A DNA stretch of 64,000 bases. It comes from ZC4RG30 sp963777735 (GTDB lineage: Bacteria > Pseudomonadota > Gammaproteobacteria > Steroidobacterales > Steroidobacteraceae). Each line of letters begins with the position of its first letter. The first letter of the stretch is position 1. A model generated the notes under the pieces. That model was given only the letters and a program-made list of their open reading frames with translations, made no database searches and had not been told where the DNA came from. Shown in pieces: positions 8,083 through 16,557 of the stretch. The position numbers were made by a program, and so were the translations under genes. The stretch is from the NCBI GenBank assembly GCA_963777735.1, contig CAVZRQ010000001.1:124001-188000 (forward strand), written 5' to 3'.

Positions 8083-10731
8083 ATGCAAGAACGATATGAC
8101 CCGGCTGCCGTAGAGGGCAGCGCGCAGGCAGCCTGGGCTGCCGCCAATGCCTTTGCCGCCGACGAATCCGCGCCCGGCGAAAAGTACTACTGCCTGTCGA
8201 TGTTCCCGTACCCGTCGGGACGGCTGCACATGGGGCATGTGCGCAACTACACCATCGGCGACGTGCTTGCGCGCTTCATGCGCATGCAGGGCCGCAACGT
8301 GCTGCAACCCATGGGTTGGGATGCCTTTGGCCTGCCGGCCGAGAACGCGGCCATGGCCAATGGCCTGCCGCCGGCAAAGTGGACCCGCGACAACATCGCC
8401 TACATGAAGGGCCAGCTGCAGTCGCTGGGCCTTGCCATCGACTGGAGCCGCGAGCTCGCCACCTGCGACGCCGATTACTACAAGTGGAATCAGTGGTTGT
8501 TCCTGCGCATGCTCGAGCAGGGCATCGCGTACAAGAAGACCGGCACGGTGAACTGGGATCCCGTGGACCAGACCGTGCTCGCCAACGAGCAGGTGATCGA
8601 CGGCAAGGGCTGGCGCACTGGCGCGGTGGTCGAGAAGCGCGAGATCCCGATGTATTACTTCGGCATCACGAAATATGCCGATGAACTGCGCGCCGCGCTG
8701 GATCACCTGCCGGGCTGGCCCGAGCGCGTGCGCACCATGCAGGCGAACTGGATCGGGCGCAGCGAAGGCGTGGAGGTGGATTTCCCCTTCGCTGCCGATA
8801 CACAGGCATTGCTGGGTCGCGATGGTGCGCTGAAGGTATTCACGACGCGCGCCGACACGCTGATGGGGGCCACCTATGTGGCCGTTGCTGCCGAACATCC
8901 CATCGCGATGGCTGCGGCGCAAGGCGATGCGGCGCTCGCGGCATTCGTGGACGAGTGCAAGCGTGGCAGCACCATGGAAGCGGATCTCGCCACGCAGGAG
9001 AAGCGCGGCCTGCCCACTGGCTTGCATGTGCGGCATCCGCTCACCGGCGCCGATCTGCCGGTGTTCGTCGCCAACTATGTGCTGATGGGTTACGGCGAAG
9101 GCGCGGTGATGGCCGTGCCGGCGCATGACGAGCGCGATTTCGAATTCGCGCAGAAGTATTCGCTGCCGGTGCGCACGGTGGTTGCTTCCGCGAGCGGAAA
9201 ATACACGACCGTCGAGGCACCCTGGCAGGAGGCCTACGCAGAAGCCGGCGTGCTGGTCGATTCCGGAGACTTCACCGGACTCACCTCGACGGCTGCAGTG
9301 AACGCCATCGCCGAGGCGCTGGTGAAGCGCAGTCTCGGCGCGAAGCGGGTGCAATACCGCCTGCGCGACTGGGGCATCTCGCGCCAGCGTTACTGGGGCT
9401 GCCCGATCCCCATCATTCACTGCGCCGCCTGCGGCGATGTGCCGGTGCCCGACAAGGATCTGCCAGTGCGCCTGCCCGAGGATCTCGTGCCGGATGGCAG
9501 CGGCAATCCGCTGGGCAAGACGCCATCTTTCTACGAGTGCAAATGTCCGCGTTGTGGTGCTGCGGCGAAGCGCGAAACCGACACCATGGACACCTTCGTG
9601 GATTCGTCCTGGTATTTCCTGCGCTTCGCCAGTGCCGGCAATGCTTCGGCCATGGTGGACGAGCGCGCCAATTACTGGCTGCCGGTCGATCAGTACATCG
9701 GTGGCATCGAACACGCCATCCTGCATCTGCTCTATTCGCGTTTCTGGACGCGGGTGATGCATTCGCTTGGGCTGGTGAAGACGCCGGAGCCCTTCGCCAA
9801 CCTGCTGACGCAGGGCATGGTGCTGAACCATATCTTTCATCGCACCCCACCCACCGGGCGGCGCGAGTTCTTCAATCCGGCAGATGTCGACCTCGTTGTC
9901 GATCCGGCGACGCGCGAGTCCCGCGCCACGCTGCACAAGGATGGCAGCAGCGTGACCTACGAAGGCATGGGCACCATGTCGAAGTCGCGCAACAACGGCG
10001 TGGATCCCAATGCGCTGACCAGCAAGTACGGCGCGGACACCGCGCGCCTGTTCATGATGTTCACTGCACCGCCGGAGCAATCGCTGGAGTGGAGCGACGA
10101 GGGCGTGCTGGGTGCGAATCGCTTCCTGCGCCGGCTGTGGAAGGCGGTGTTTGATCATGTTTCCGCGGGCGGGGCATTGCCCCGGAGCGAAGTCGCGCTG
10201 TTGATCGCAGATGGCGGGATGGCGGCGGGTGATCGTGATCTGCGCCGCGTTGCGCACCAGACCCTCGCCAAGGTGGAAGACGACATCGGGCGGCGCCGCA
10301 TCTTCAATACCGCCGTGGCCAGTGTCATGGAGCTGCTGAACGCGGTGGGAAAGCATGCGGCCGATTCCGCCGCCGCGCAGCCCGCCGCGCGTGCCGTGCG
10401 CCAGGAAGCGCTGGAAATTGCGGTAATGTGCCTCTCGCCGATCGTGCCGCATGTCTGCCATGAGCTTTGGCAGCAGCTGGGGCAGGGCGCCGAACTCTGG
10501 CGCAGCCGCTGGCGCAAGGCGGATCCCGCGGCACTGGTGCAGGATGCCATCGAGGTGGTCGTGCAGGTGAATGGCAAGCTGCGCGGGCGCGTCAGCGTCG
10601 CGCCGGGCGCGAGCGACGACGAAGTGAAGGCCGTGGCGCTGGCAGACGAAGGCGTGCGCAAGCATTTCGAAGGGCGCGAGCCCAGGAAGGTCATCGTGGT
10701 GAAGGGCAGACTCGTGAACGTGGTGCTGTGA
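8083..10731 (+). CDS. leuS: Leucyl-tRNA synthetase
   Basis: Class I aminoacyl-tRNA synthetase charging tRNA-Leu, 882 aa, full length. The HIGH-type motif is HMGH (49-52). The KMSKS-type loop is TMSKS (631-635), followed by RNNGVDP. The CP1 editing domain lies between about 220 and 420 (with TTRADTLMGATY). The C-terminal VVQVNGKLRG stretch is typical. Its TGA overlaps the lptE ATG by one base (TGATG). leuS-lptE linkage is conserved in the class; here the usual next gene, holA, lies about 2.6 kb further on. Confidence 0.98.
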   Translation: MQERYDPAAVEGSAQAAWAAANAFAADESAPGEKYYCLSMFPYPSGRLHMGHVRNYTIGDVLARFMRMQGRNVLQPMGWDAFGLPAENAAMANGLPPAKWTRDNIAYMKGQLQSLGLAIDWSRELATCDADYYKWNQWLFLRMLEQGIAYKKTGTVNWDPVDQTVLANEQVIDGKGWRTGAVVEKREIPMYYFGITKYADELRAALDHLPGWPERVRTMQANWIGRSEGVEVDFPFAADTQALLGRDGALKVFTTRADTLMGATYVAVAAEHPIAMAAAQGDAALAAFVDECKRGSTMEADLATQEKRGLPTGLHVRHPLTGADLPVFVANYVLMGYGEGAVMAVPAHDERDFEFAQKYSLPVRTVVASASGKYTTVEAPWQEAYAEAGVLVDSGDFTGLTSTAAVNAIAEALVKRSLGAKRVQYRLRDWGISRQRYWGCPIPIIHCAACGDVPVPDKDLPVRLPEDLVPDGSGNPLGKTPSFYECKCPRCGAAAKRETDTMDTFVDSSWYFLRFASAGNASAMVDERANYWLPVDQYIGGIEHAILHLLYSRFWTRVMHSLGLVKTPEPFANLLTQGMVLNHIFHRTPPTGRREFFNPADVDLVVDPATRESRATLHKDGSSVTYEGMGTMSKSRNNGVDPNALTSKYGADTARLFMMFTAPPEQSLEWSDEGVLGANRFLRRLWKAVFDHVSAGGALPRSEVALLIADGGMAAGDRDLRRVAHQTLAKVEDDIGRRRIFNTAVASVMELLNAVGKHAADSAAAQPAARAVRQEALEIAVMCLSPIVPHVCHELWQQLGQGAELWRSRWRKADPAALVQDAIEVVVQVNGKLRGRVSVAPGASDDEVKAVALADEGVRKHFEGREPRKVIVVKGRLVNVVL

Positions 10732-11204
10732 TGAGGATTGCAGCGCTTGCCGTTGTAATGCTGCTCTCCGCCTGCGGCTTCCAGCTGCAGGGCCGTCAGG
10801 TCATGCCCGCCTCGCTGACGACACTGAAGGTCAATGCGGTGGACCAGCAGAGCGATTTCACTCGCGCCCTGCGCACGACGCTGAAGGCTTCCGGTGCGCG
10901 CCTGGTCGACGAAGTCGGCGCCGATGGCGCCAGTGTGCGCATCGTGCGCGATGAACTCACCGAGCGCGTGCTGTCGGTGGATGCGCGCAATATTCCGACC
11001 GACTTCGAGCTCACCTATCAGGTTGAGGTGGAAGTCCGTGCGGGAGGGCGGGAGCTGATGGCGCCCGAGTCCTTCGAGTTGTCGCGCATCTACAGTTTCG
11101 ACGAGCGCAAGCTGCTGGCCAAGGAGCGCGAGAAAGTCATCCTGCGCGAAGCCCTGGCACGCGACATGGCTAGCGTGGTCACGCGGCGCCTGTCCGCGCT
11201 GTAG
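10731..11204 (+). CDS. lptE: LPS-assembly lipoprotein LptE
   Basis: Outer-membrane lipoprotein that plugs LptD in lipopolysaccharide export. It has 157 aa. A short signal peptide ends in the lipobox LSAC (C15), followed by the family hallmark CGFQLQG. The start ATG overlaps the leuS stop by one base, which fixes it; an in-frame upstream extension inside leuS is an artefact. Confidence 0.93.
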   Translation: MRIAALAVVMLLSACGFQLQGRQVMPASLTTLKVNAVDQQSDFTRALRTTLKASGARLVDEVGADGASVRIVRDELTERVLSVDARNIPTDFELTYQVEVEVRAGGRELMAPESFELSRIYSFDERKLLAKEREKVILREALARDMASVVTRRLSAL

Positions 11205-11226
11205 AGCCAGGCCGGCGAACCCTCGC

Positions 11227-11709
11227 GTGCTGAGCATCGGTGGCCTGGATCGACTGGCAGTTGCCATGCTGCTGGATCGCTACGGTCTCGAACTGCGCAT
11301 GCTCTCGCCCGGCGAGCAGATTCCGGGCAGCTACTGGGGCGAAAGTGAGGCTGGCCTGCTGGGCAAGGTGCTGTATGCCCGCAGCGATACCCCGCTGCAT
11401 TCCGTGCTGCATGAGGCCTCGCATTTCATCTGCATGTCGCCGGAGCGGCGCGCCGGCCTCGATACCGACGCCGGCGGCGATGACGCCGAGGAATGCGCCG
11501 TGTGTTACCTGCAGATGCTGCTCGCGATGGAGTTGCCCCAGTTCGGTTTTGACCGCGCCTGCCAGGACATGGATGACTGGGGCTACAGCTTCCGCCTGGG
11601 CTCGACGCGGGCCTGGTTCGAGCAGGATGCCGAGGATGCGCGGCTGTGGCTGCTGAATGAAGGCGTGATCCATTCAGACGGGAGATTGAGCGGCTTGCCG
11701 CGGATGTAG
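11227..11709 (+). CDS. Conserved hypothetical protein with HEASH (zincin-like) motif
   Basis: I do not recognise a named family. It encodes 160 aa from GTG 11227 with no signal peptide or membrane segment. The notable feature is H62-E-x-x-H66 (LHEASHFI), the zinc-binding pattern of metallopeptidases. It is followed by EECAVCYLQ about 30 residues later, which could supply the third ligand. The C-terminal half is rich in Asp, Glu and Trp. It starts 23 nt after lptE, where holA usually sits. A metal-dependent hydrolase is plausible but unproven. Confidence 0.75.
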   Translation: MLSIGGLDRLAVAMLLDRYGLELRMLSPGEQIPGSYWGESEAGLLGKVLYARSDTPLHSVLHEASHFICMSPERRAGLDTDAGGDDAEECAVCYLQMLLAMELPQFGFDRACQDMDDWGYSFRLGSTRAWFEQDAEDARLWLLNEGVIHSDGRLSGLPRM

Positions 11710-11895
11710 CAGTCCGCCGGCGGGAATCCAGGCTCAGCGCAGCTTGCGTAGATGCCATCTTCCGGGTGGCAAGCCACTTCAGGGCAGCGCTCACGGTTGG
11801 CGGCTTCTCGCTTCGAGCCGGGAATGACTCCGGAGCATTGGGCAAAGTACGGTTCCGGGTAACATGGGTTTTTGAAGCCGCCACGAGGATCGACC

Positions 11896-12405
11896 ATGAC
11901 CAGCCCGATGTATGTCCATTCCGTTCCCGTCTTCAGGCAATTGCTGACGGCCATGCGAACCATATTGCTGCAGGCCAAAGAGCACGCTGCCGCGAGGTCG
12001 ATGGATCCGAACGCACTGCTGCAGGCACGCCTGTATCCCGACATGTTCCCGCTGCTCAAGCAGGTGCAGATCGCCGCCGACTTTGCGCGTGGAGTCACTG
12101 CGCGCCTGGCTGGCGTCGAAGTTCCCGTCTACGAAGGCAAGGAGCAGGGCTTCACCGATCTCGACGCGCTGCTGGTTCAGACGCTGGCGTTTCTCGATGG
12201 CGTGAGTGCTGCGCAGTTCGCAGGCAGCGAATCGAAGGAAATCGTGCTGCGCCCTGGCACGCCGAAGGAAAAGAAACTCACCGGGCAGGTCTATCTTTCC
12301 AACTACGGCCTGCCACAGTTCCTGTTCCATGTGACCACGGCCTACGCCATCCTGCGCCACAACGGGCTGCCCATCGGCAAGAAGGATTTCATGGGCGCGT
12401 ACTGA
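11896..12405 (+). CDS. DUF1993 family protein
   Basis: Cytosolic 169-aa protein of the DUF1993 family, which is helical and of unknown function. The family pattern is clear: MYVHSVPVFRQLL, then ARLYPDMFPLLKQVQIAADFA, and a C-terminal LSNYGLPQFLFHVTTAYAILR. I chose ATG 11896, preceded by GAGG 8 nt upstream, because it starts exactly at the family N-terminus. An in-frame extension to 11872 lacks support. It is convergent with pip, 12 bp away. Confidence 0.88.
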   Translation: MTSPMYVHSVPVFRQLLTAMRTILLQAKEHAAARSMDPNALLQARLYPDMFPLLKQVQIAADFARGVTARLAGVEVPVYEGKEQGFTDLDALLVQTLAFLDGVSAAQFAGSESKEIVLRPGTPKEKKLTGQVYLSNYGLPQFLFHVTTAYAILRHNGLPIGKKDFMGAY

Positions 12406-12417
12406 ACGCGCCGCATT

Positions 12418-13443
12418 TCAGCGACGGGCGTAGCCGTCCGTCGCCTTGCGCAGCGCCTTTGCGATGCCGGGCTCGAACGCCGAGTGACCGGCATCACCAA
12501 CGATCTCCAGTTGCGCTTCCGGCCAGGCGCGATGCAGATGCCACGCGCTGCGCATCGGGCAGATGACATCGTAGCGACCCTGCACGATGACCGCGGGGAT
12601 GTGCCGGATCTTCGGCACATCACGCAGCAGCTGGTCGTCGGCGTCGAGGAAGCCACCGTTCACGAAGTAATGGCACTCGATGCGCGCAAAGGCTGCCGCG
12701 TACTCCGCATCGCGGAACTTCGACACATAGCCCGGATCGGTGCGCAGATGGCTGGTGGCGCCTTCCCAGATCGACCAGGCGCGCGCCGCGGCATTGCGCT
12801 CCTTTGCATCCCCGCTCGTGAGCCGGCGGTAGTAGGCGCGCATCATGTCGTAGCGTTCGGCTTCCGGGATCGGCTCGACAAAGTGTTCCCACAGATCCGG
12901 AAACAATGACGCTGCGCCTTCGCTGCTCTGATAGAACCACTCGAGTTCCGAGCGACGCAGCAGGAAGATGCCGCGCAACACCAGTTCGGTCACGCGCTCG
13001 GGGTGTTTCTGCGCATAGGCCAGCGCCAGCGTCGAGCCCCAGCTGCCGCCGAAAACCTGCCAGCGCTCGATGCCCAGATGTTCGCGCAGCTGCTCGGTGT
13101 CTGCGACCAGATCCCAGGTGGTGTTCTCCTCGAGGCTGGCATGCGGCGTGCTTCGGCCGCAGCCGCGCTGGTCGAACAGGACGATGCGGTAGAGCTTCGG
13201 GTTGAAGAAGCGCCGCATCTGCGGATTGGTGCCGCCGCCGGGGCCGCCGTGCAGGAACACGACCGGCTTGCCCTTCGGGTTGCCGCTTTCCTCGTAGTAA
13301 AGCGTATGCACGGCAGAAACCCGCAGGCGTCCCGTGCGATAGGCGCGCAAGGTCGGGTACAGCCCATCGGACGGCACTGGCTTGCGCGGCTTCACCGGCG
13401 TGCGGGCGGGCTTTCTTTTCACTGTGGCTTTGGCTTTTGCCAT
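12418..13443 (-). CDS. pip: Proline iminopeptidase (alpha/beta hydrolase, S33)
   Basis: Cytosolic aminopeptidase that releases N-terminal proline. The 341-aa protein shows the oxyanion motif HGGPGGGTNP (65-74), FDQRGCGRS and the nucleophile elbow GGSWGS with S134. The distal Asp (GRYDVICPM) and His (DAGHSAFE) complete the triad. The first 24 residues are a Lys/Pro-rich extension (MAKAKATVKRKP) not needed for catalysis. It is co-transcribed with hinT upstream (TGATG overlap at 13441-13445). Confidence 0.94.
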   Translation of the reverse strand: MAKAKATVKRKPARTPVKPRKPVPSDGLYPTLRAYRTGRLRVSAVHTLYYEESGNPKGKPVVFLHGGPGGGTNPQMRRFFNPKLYRIVLFDQRGCGRSTPHASLEENTTWDLVADTEQLREHLGIERWQVFGGSWGSTLALAYAQKHPERVTELVLRGIFLLRRSELEWFYQSSEGAASLFPDLWEHFVEPIPEAERYDMMRAYYRRLTSGDAKERNAAARAWSIWEGATSHLRTDPGYVSKFRDAEYAAAFARIECHYFVNGGFLDADDQLLRDVPKIRHIPAVIVQGRYDVICPMRSAWHLHRAWPEAQLEIVGDAGHSAFEPGIAKALRKATDGYARR

Positions 13444-13790
13444 CAGCGTGCGCCTGTCATCGGGCCGAGCGGCGCGCCGCCGATCAGGTGCAGGTGCAGG
13501 TGGTAGACCTCCTGCCCGCCATGCGCATTGCAGTTGATCAGCAGGCGGTAGCCATCTGCCGCGATGCCGAGCTGTTTGGCCAGATCCCGCGCCACCAGGA
13601 ACATCCGGCCGATCAGCAGAGCGTCGCTATCCGCAATGTCGTTGGCAGTCGGAATGGGCTTGTTCGGGATGATCAGGATATGCACCGGCGCGCGCGGGTG
13701 GATATCGCGGAAGGCAGTGATTTCAGCATCCCTGTAGACAATATCGGCCGGCAGGTCGCCGCTGGCGATGCGCTCGAACAGGGTGGGCAT
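13443..13790 (-). CDS. hinT: HIT-family purine nucleoside phosphoramidase HinT
   Basis: A 115-aa histidine-triad hydrolase that cleaves adenosine phosphoramidates. It closely resembles E. coli HinT along its length: FRDIHPRAPVHILIIPNKPI, DGYRLLINCNAHGGQEVYH, then the triad HLHLH (H97, H99, H101) and GGAPLGP. The start is ATG at 13790. An open frame extends much further upstream across holA and nadD but is only a shadow. It is divergent from holA, with 40 bp between the starts. Confidence 0.95.
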   Translation of the reverse strand: MPTLFERIASGDLPADIVYRDAEITAFRDIHPRAPVHILIIPNKPIPTANDIADSDALLIGRMFLVARDLAKQLGIAADGYRLLINCNAHGGQEVYHLHLHLIGGAPLGPMTGAR

Positions 13791-13830
13791 GGCAGGAACC
13801 TCGCTGGCTGTTGCCCCTATAATAACCAGC

Positions 13831-14849
13831 TTGAAAACCTCACCGGAAAAGCTTCTGGGCGCGCTGCGCAGCGCGGCCAGCACCTGTCTATCTGCTCTCC
13901 GGCGACGAACCGCTGACACAGGGCGAGGCCGCGGATGCCATCCGCGCTGCAGCGCGCGCCGCGGGGTTTTCCGAACGCGAGGTGTTTTTCGTCGATCGCG
14001 CCAATACCGGTCCCTGGGACGAGATCTTTGCGTCGGCGCGCAGGCCATGTCCCTGTTTGCCGCGCGCAAGCTGATTGAAATCCGCATGCCTGGCAGCAAG
14101 CCTGGGACGGAAGGGTCGAAAGCACTGCAGGAGCTCGCCCGACTCACCGGACCAGATCTCATGCTGATGGTGACCACCGGCGAGCTGGACTGGACCACGC
14201 AGAAGGCGGCCTGGGTGCAGACGCTGGATGCGGCCGGAGTCTGGGTCGACGCACAGCCAGTGACCGCCGCACGGTTTCCCGACTGGTTGCGCAGTCGCGC
14301 TGCTGCCGAGTCGATCATTCTCGACGCTGCCGCCGTCGATGCGTTGTCGCAGCAGACCGAGGGCAATCTGCTCGCCGCCGTGCAGGAGCTGCGCAAGCTC
14401 TCGCTGGCGGGGCATACACGCAGGTGGGTGCTGCCGAGGTAATTGCCAGCAGCACCCAGAGCAGTCGTTTTGATGTCACGCAGCTGGGCGAGGCGGTGCT
14501 GCGCGGCGATACAGCGCGCGCCTTGCGGGTGCTCGCGGGCCTGAAAGCCGAAGGGGTGGAGCCCACGCTCATCCTGTGGGCGCTGTGGCAGGAATTGCGC
14601 ATGGTCTGGCTGACACTGGTGCCGGGCGCGCCGCTGCCAGGTGTCTGGTCGCGCAACCGCAATCTCATCGCGCCCGCTGCGGCGCGGCTGAAGCCGCTGG
14701 GCCGCGCCTTCTTTGCGCGCGTGAATGAACGGATGGCTGCTGCAGACCGCATCGTGAAGGGTCGGCAGTGGGGAAATCCCTGGGACGCACTCGCGCTGCT
14801 GGTGGCGGAGTTTGCGGCGGGTCGTGCGGTGCTGCAGGAGGCGGCTTGA
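13831..14849 (+). pseudogene. holA: DNA polymerase III subunit delta (HolA), interrupted by three apparent indels
   Basis: Clamp-loader delta subunit that opens the beta clamp. The likely start is TTG 13831 (MKTSPEKLLGALRSAA). Homology then moves between frames. After LRSAA it jumps at about 13879 (one extra base) to APVYLLSGDEPLTQGEAADAI. At about 14039-14041 a missing base moves it to QAMSLFAARKLIEIRMP. At about 14414 a missing G in a G-run moves it to YTQVGAAEVIASS, then FDVTQLGEAVLRGD to the stop. With the three single-base corrections the protein is continuous and of normal length. holA is essential, so sequence error is more likely than gene death. A TATAAT hexamer at 13818-13823 lies very close to the start. 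Confidence 0.88.
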
Positions 14850-14853
14850 AAGT

Positions 14854-15519
14854 ATGGGCGTGACGCGAGCACAGGGTCTGGGCCCAATGGGCATATTCGG
14901 TGGCACTTTCGATCCGGTGCACCATGGCCATCTGCGCACGGCATTTGAATTGCGCGAGGCATTGCGGCTGGAGGAAGTGCGCTTCCTGCCCACCGGCAAT
15001 CCACCGCATCGGGAGATCACGCAGGCCACGGCAGAAATGCGGCTGGCACTGGTGCGGGCGGCCGTGGCCGATGAGCCCGGCTTCACGGTGGATGATCGCG
15101 AAACCCGTCGCAGTGGGCTTTCTTATTCGGTGGATACCCTCGCCGAACTGCGCGCCGAGTTTCCGCATCGCTCCATCTGCCTGATGCTGGGCATGGATGC
15201 CTTCCTCGGGTTGCCGAACTGGCATCGCTGGCGCGAGATCCTGGAACTCGCCCATGTGGTGGTGGCCCACCGCCCCGGCTGGAAGGCGCCCACGCAGGGG
15301 CCGCTGGGCGAAGTGATGGTCGACCGTGGCACCGGCTCGGTACGCGACCTGCATGATTCCACCGCCGGGCGCATTTTCGTGCATGCGGTCACCCAGCTGG
15401 AGATCTCCTCCACCGAGCTGCGGCAGCTCATTGCCCGCGGCCGCGACCCCCGCTATCTCGTCCCCGACAGCGTCTGCAAACTGCTGCGCGAGACGGGATG
15501 GTATGCTCACCGGCAATGA
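14854..15519 (+). CDS. nadD: Nicotinate-nucleotide adenylyltransferase NadD
   Basis: Makes deamido-NAD from nicotinate mononucleotide and ATP. The 221-aa protein has the nucleotidyltransferase motif GGTFDPVHHGH (about 16-26) and the C-terminal ISSTELRQLIARG (ISSTxxR). I chose ATG 14854, just after holA; ATG 14887 (MGIFGGTF) is a plausible shorter start. Its stop overlaps the rsfS ATG by 4 nt. The holA-nadD-rsfS-rlmH order is conserved in Gammaproteobacteria. Confidence 0.96.
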   Translation: MGVTRAQGLGPMGIFGGTFDPVHHGHLRTAFELREALRLEEVRFLPTGNPPHREITQATAEMRLALVRAAVADEPGFTVDDRETRRSGLSYSVDTLAELRAEFPHRSICLMLGMDAFLGLPNWHRWREILELAHVVVAHRPGWKAPTQGPLGEVMVDRGTGSVRDLHDSTAGRIFVHAVTQLEISSTELRQLIARGRDPRYLVPDSVCKLLRETGWYAHRQ

Positions 15520-16082
15520 CAGCCAGTAAAGTTTCCCGCCCTCCCGCCCGCGCCGCGCTGGTCAAGACCGTGGTGGCCGCCCTCGACGACATGAAGGCCG
15601 TCAACGTCAAGGTGATGGACGTGCGCAAGGTCACCGATGTCTCCGACTGCATGGTGCTCGCCTCCGGCAATTCCGATCGCCATGTGCGCTCCATTGCCGA
15701 CCGCGTGGTCGAGCGCGCCAAGGCCGCCGGCTTCCGCCCCATGGGCATGGAAGGCGAGCGCGATGCCGAGTGGGTGCTGGTCGACCTCAACGATGTGATC
15801 GTGCACGTGATGCTGCCGCGCGTGCGCGAGTTCTACGGTCTTGAAGAACTCTGGGAAACCGTGCCTGCCAGGCCAAAGGCAAAGCCATCGAAGGCGAAGC
15901 CCAAGGCCAAAGCAAAGAGCAGTGCAAAGTCCGCTGCAGGCAGGAAGTCTGGCGGTGCAGGGGCCGCGCGCGGCAAACCACGCGGCAAGCCCGCTGCCGC
16001 ATCGCGGCCACGCAAGCCGGCTGCTGCTGCAGCCCGCGGCAAGAAATCCTCCGCCAAGGTGAGTTCGCGGTCACGCGGCTGA
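15516..16082 (+). CDS. rsfS: Ribosome silencing factor RsfS with a long Lys/Ala-rich tail
   Basis: Binds ribosomal protein L14 and blocks subunit joining when nutrients are short. Residues 1 to about 115 match the family (VTDVSDCMVLASGNSDRH, then EWVLVDLNDVIVHVM and REFYGLEELW). The remaining roughly 70 residues are a low-complexity basic tail of Lys, Ala, Pro, Gly and Arg, absent from the 105-aa E. coli protein. ATG 15516 overlaps the nadD stop (ATGA), and rlmH begins 7 nt after the stop. Confidence 0.95.
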   Translation: MTASKVSRPPARAALVKTVVAALDDMKAVNVKVMDVRKVTDVSDCMVLASGNSDRHVRSIADRVVERAKAAGFRPMGMEGERDAEWVLVDLNDVIVHVMLPRVREFYGLEELWETVPARPKAKPSKAKPKAKAKSSAKSAAGRKSGGAGAARGKPRGKPAAASRPRKPAAAAARGKKSSAKVSSRSRG

Positions 16083-16089
16083 CCTTGCC

Positions 16090-16557
16090 GTGCGCGTCAC
16101 GCTGATAGCCGTAGGGCAGCGCATGCCCGGCTGGGTGAGCGAGGGCTACGACGAATACGCACGGCGGCTGCGCGGCCGCCTCCCCCTGAATCTGGTCGAG
16201 ATTCCTGCGGTGAAGCGGGGCAGTGGCGACATTGCGCGCGCGATGACCGAAGAGGGCCGCAAGCAGCTGGCCGCCACGCGCCCCCAGGATCATCTCGTGG
16301 CACTGGATGAGCGCGGCAAGACACGCACCAGCCTGGAACTCTCGCAATGGCTCGCTGAGCGCATGCGCAGCGGCGAGGACCTCGGCTTCCTGATCGGCGG
16401 TGCCGACGGCTTCGCTCCGGAGGTGCTGGCACGCGCCAATGAGCGCTGGTCGCTGTCTGCGCTGACCTTGCCGCATGCGCTGGTGCGCGTGGTGTTCGCC
16501 GAACAGCTTTACCGGGCGGTCACCCTGCTCGACGGCCACCCGTACCACCGCGAATGA
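16090..16557 (+). CDS. rlmH: 23S rRNA (pseudouridine1915-N3)-methyltransferase RlmH
   Basis: SPOUT-class methyltransferase acting on helix 69 of 23S rRNA in assembled ribosomes. The 155-aa length is typical. The C-terminal SAM-binding knot is visible: DLGFLIGGADGF, then WSLSALTLPHALVRVVFAEQ and YRAVTLLDGHPYHR. The start is GTG 16090 (MRVTLIAVGQRMPGW). The stop overlaps the maf ATG by 4 nt. Confidence 0.97.
   Translation: MRVTLIAVGQRMPGWVSEGYDEYARRLRGRLPLNLVEIPAVKRGSGDIARAMTEEGRKQLAATRPQDHLVALDERGKTRTSLELSQWLAERMRSGEDLGFLIGGADGFAPEVLARANERWSLSALTLPHALVRVVFAEQLYRAVTLLDGHPYHRE

Noticed and set aside
7972..10665. 897-aa open frame antisense to leuS
   Set aside because: It mirrors leuS codon positions in GC-rich DNA, is rich in His/Arg/Gly/Ala without domain pattern, and leuS is certain.
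13790..15086. Upstream extension of the hinT frame to 547 aa
   Set aside because: HinT homology starts exactly at ATG 13790; the rest lies antisense to holA and nadD.
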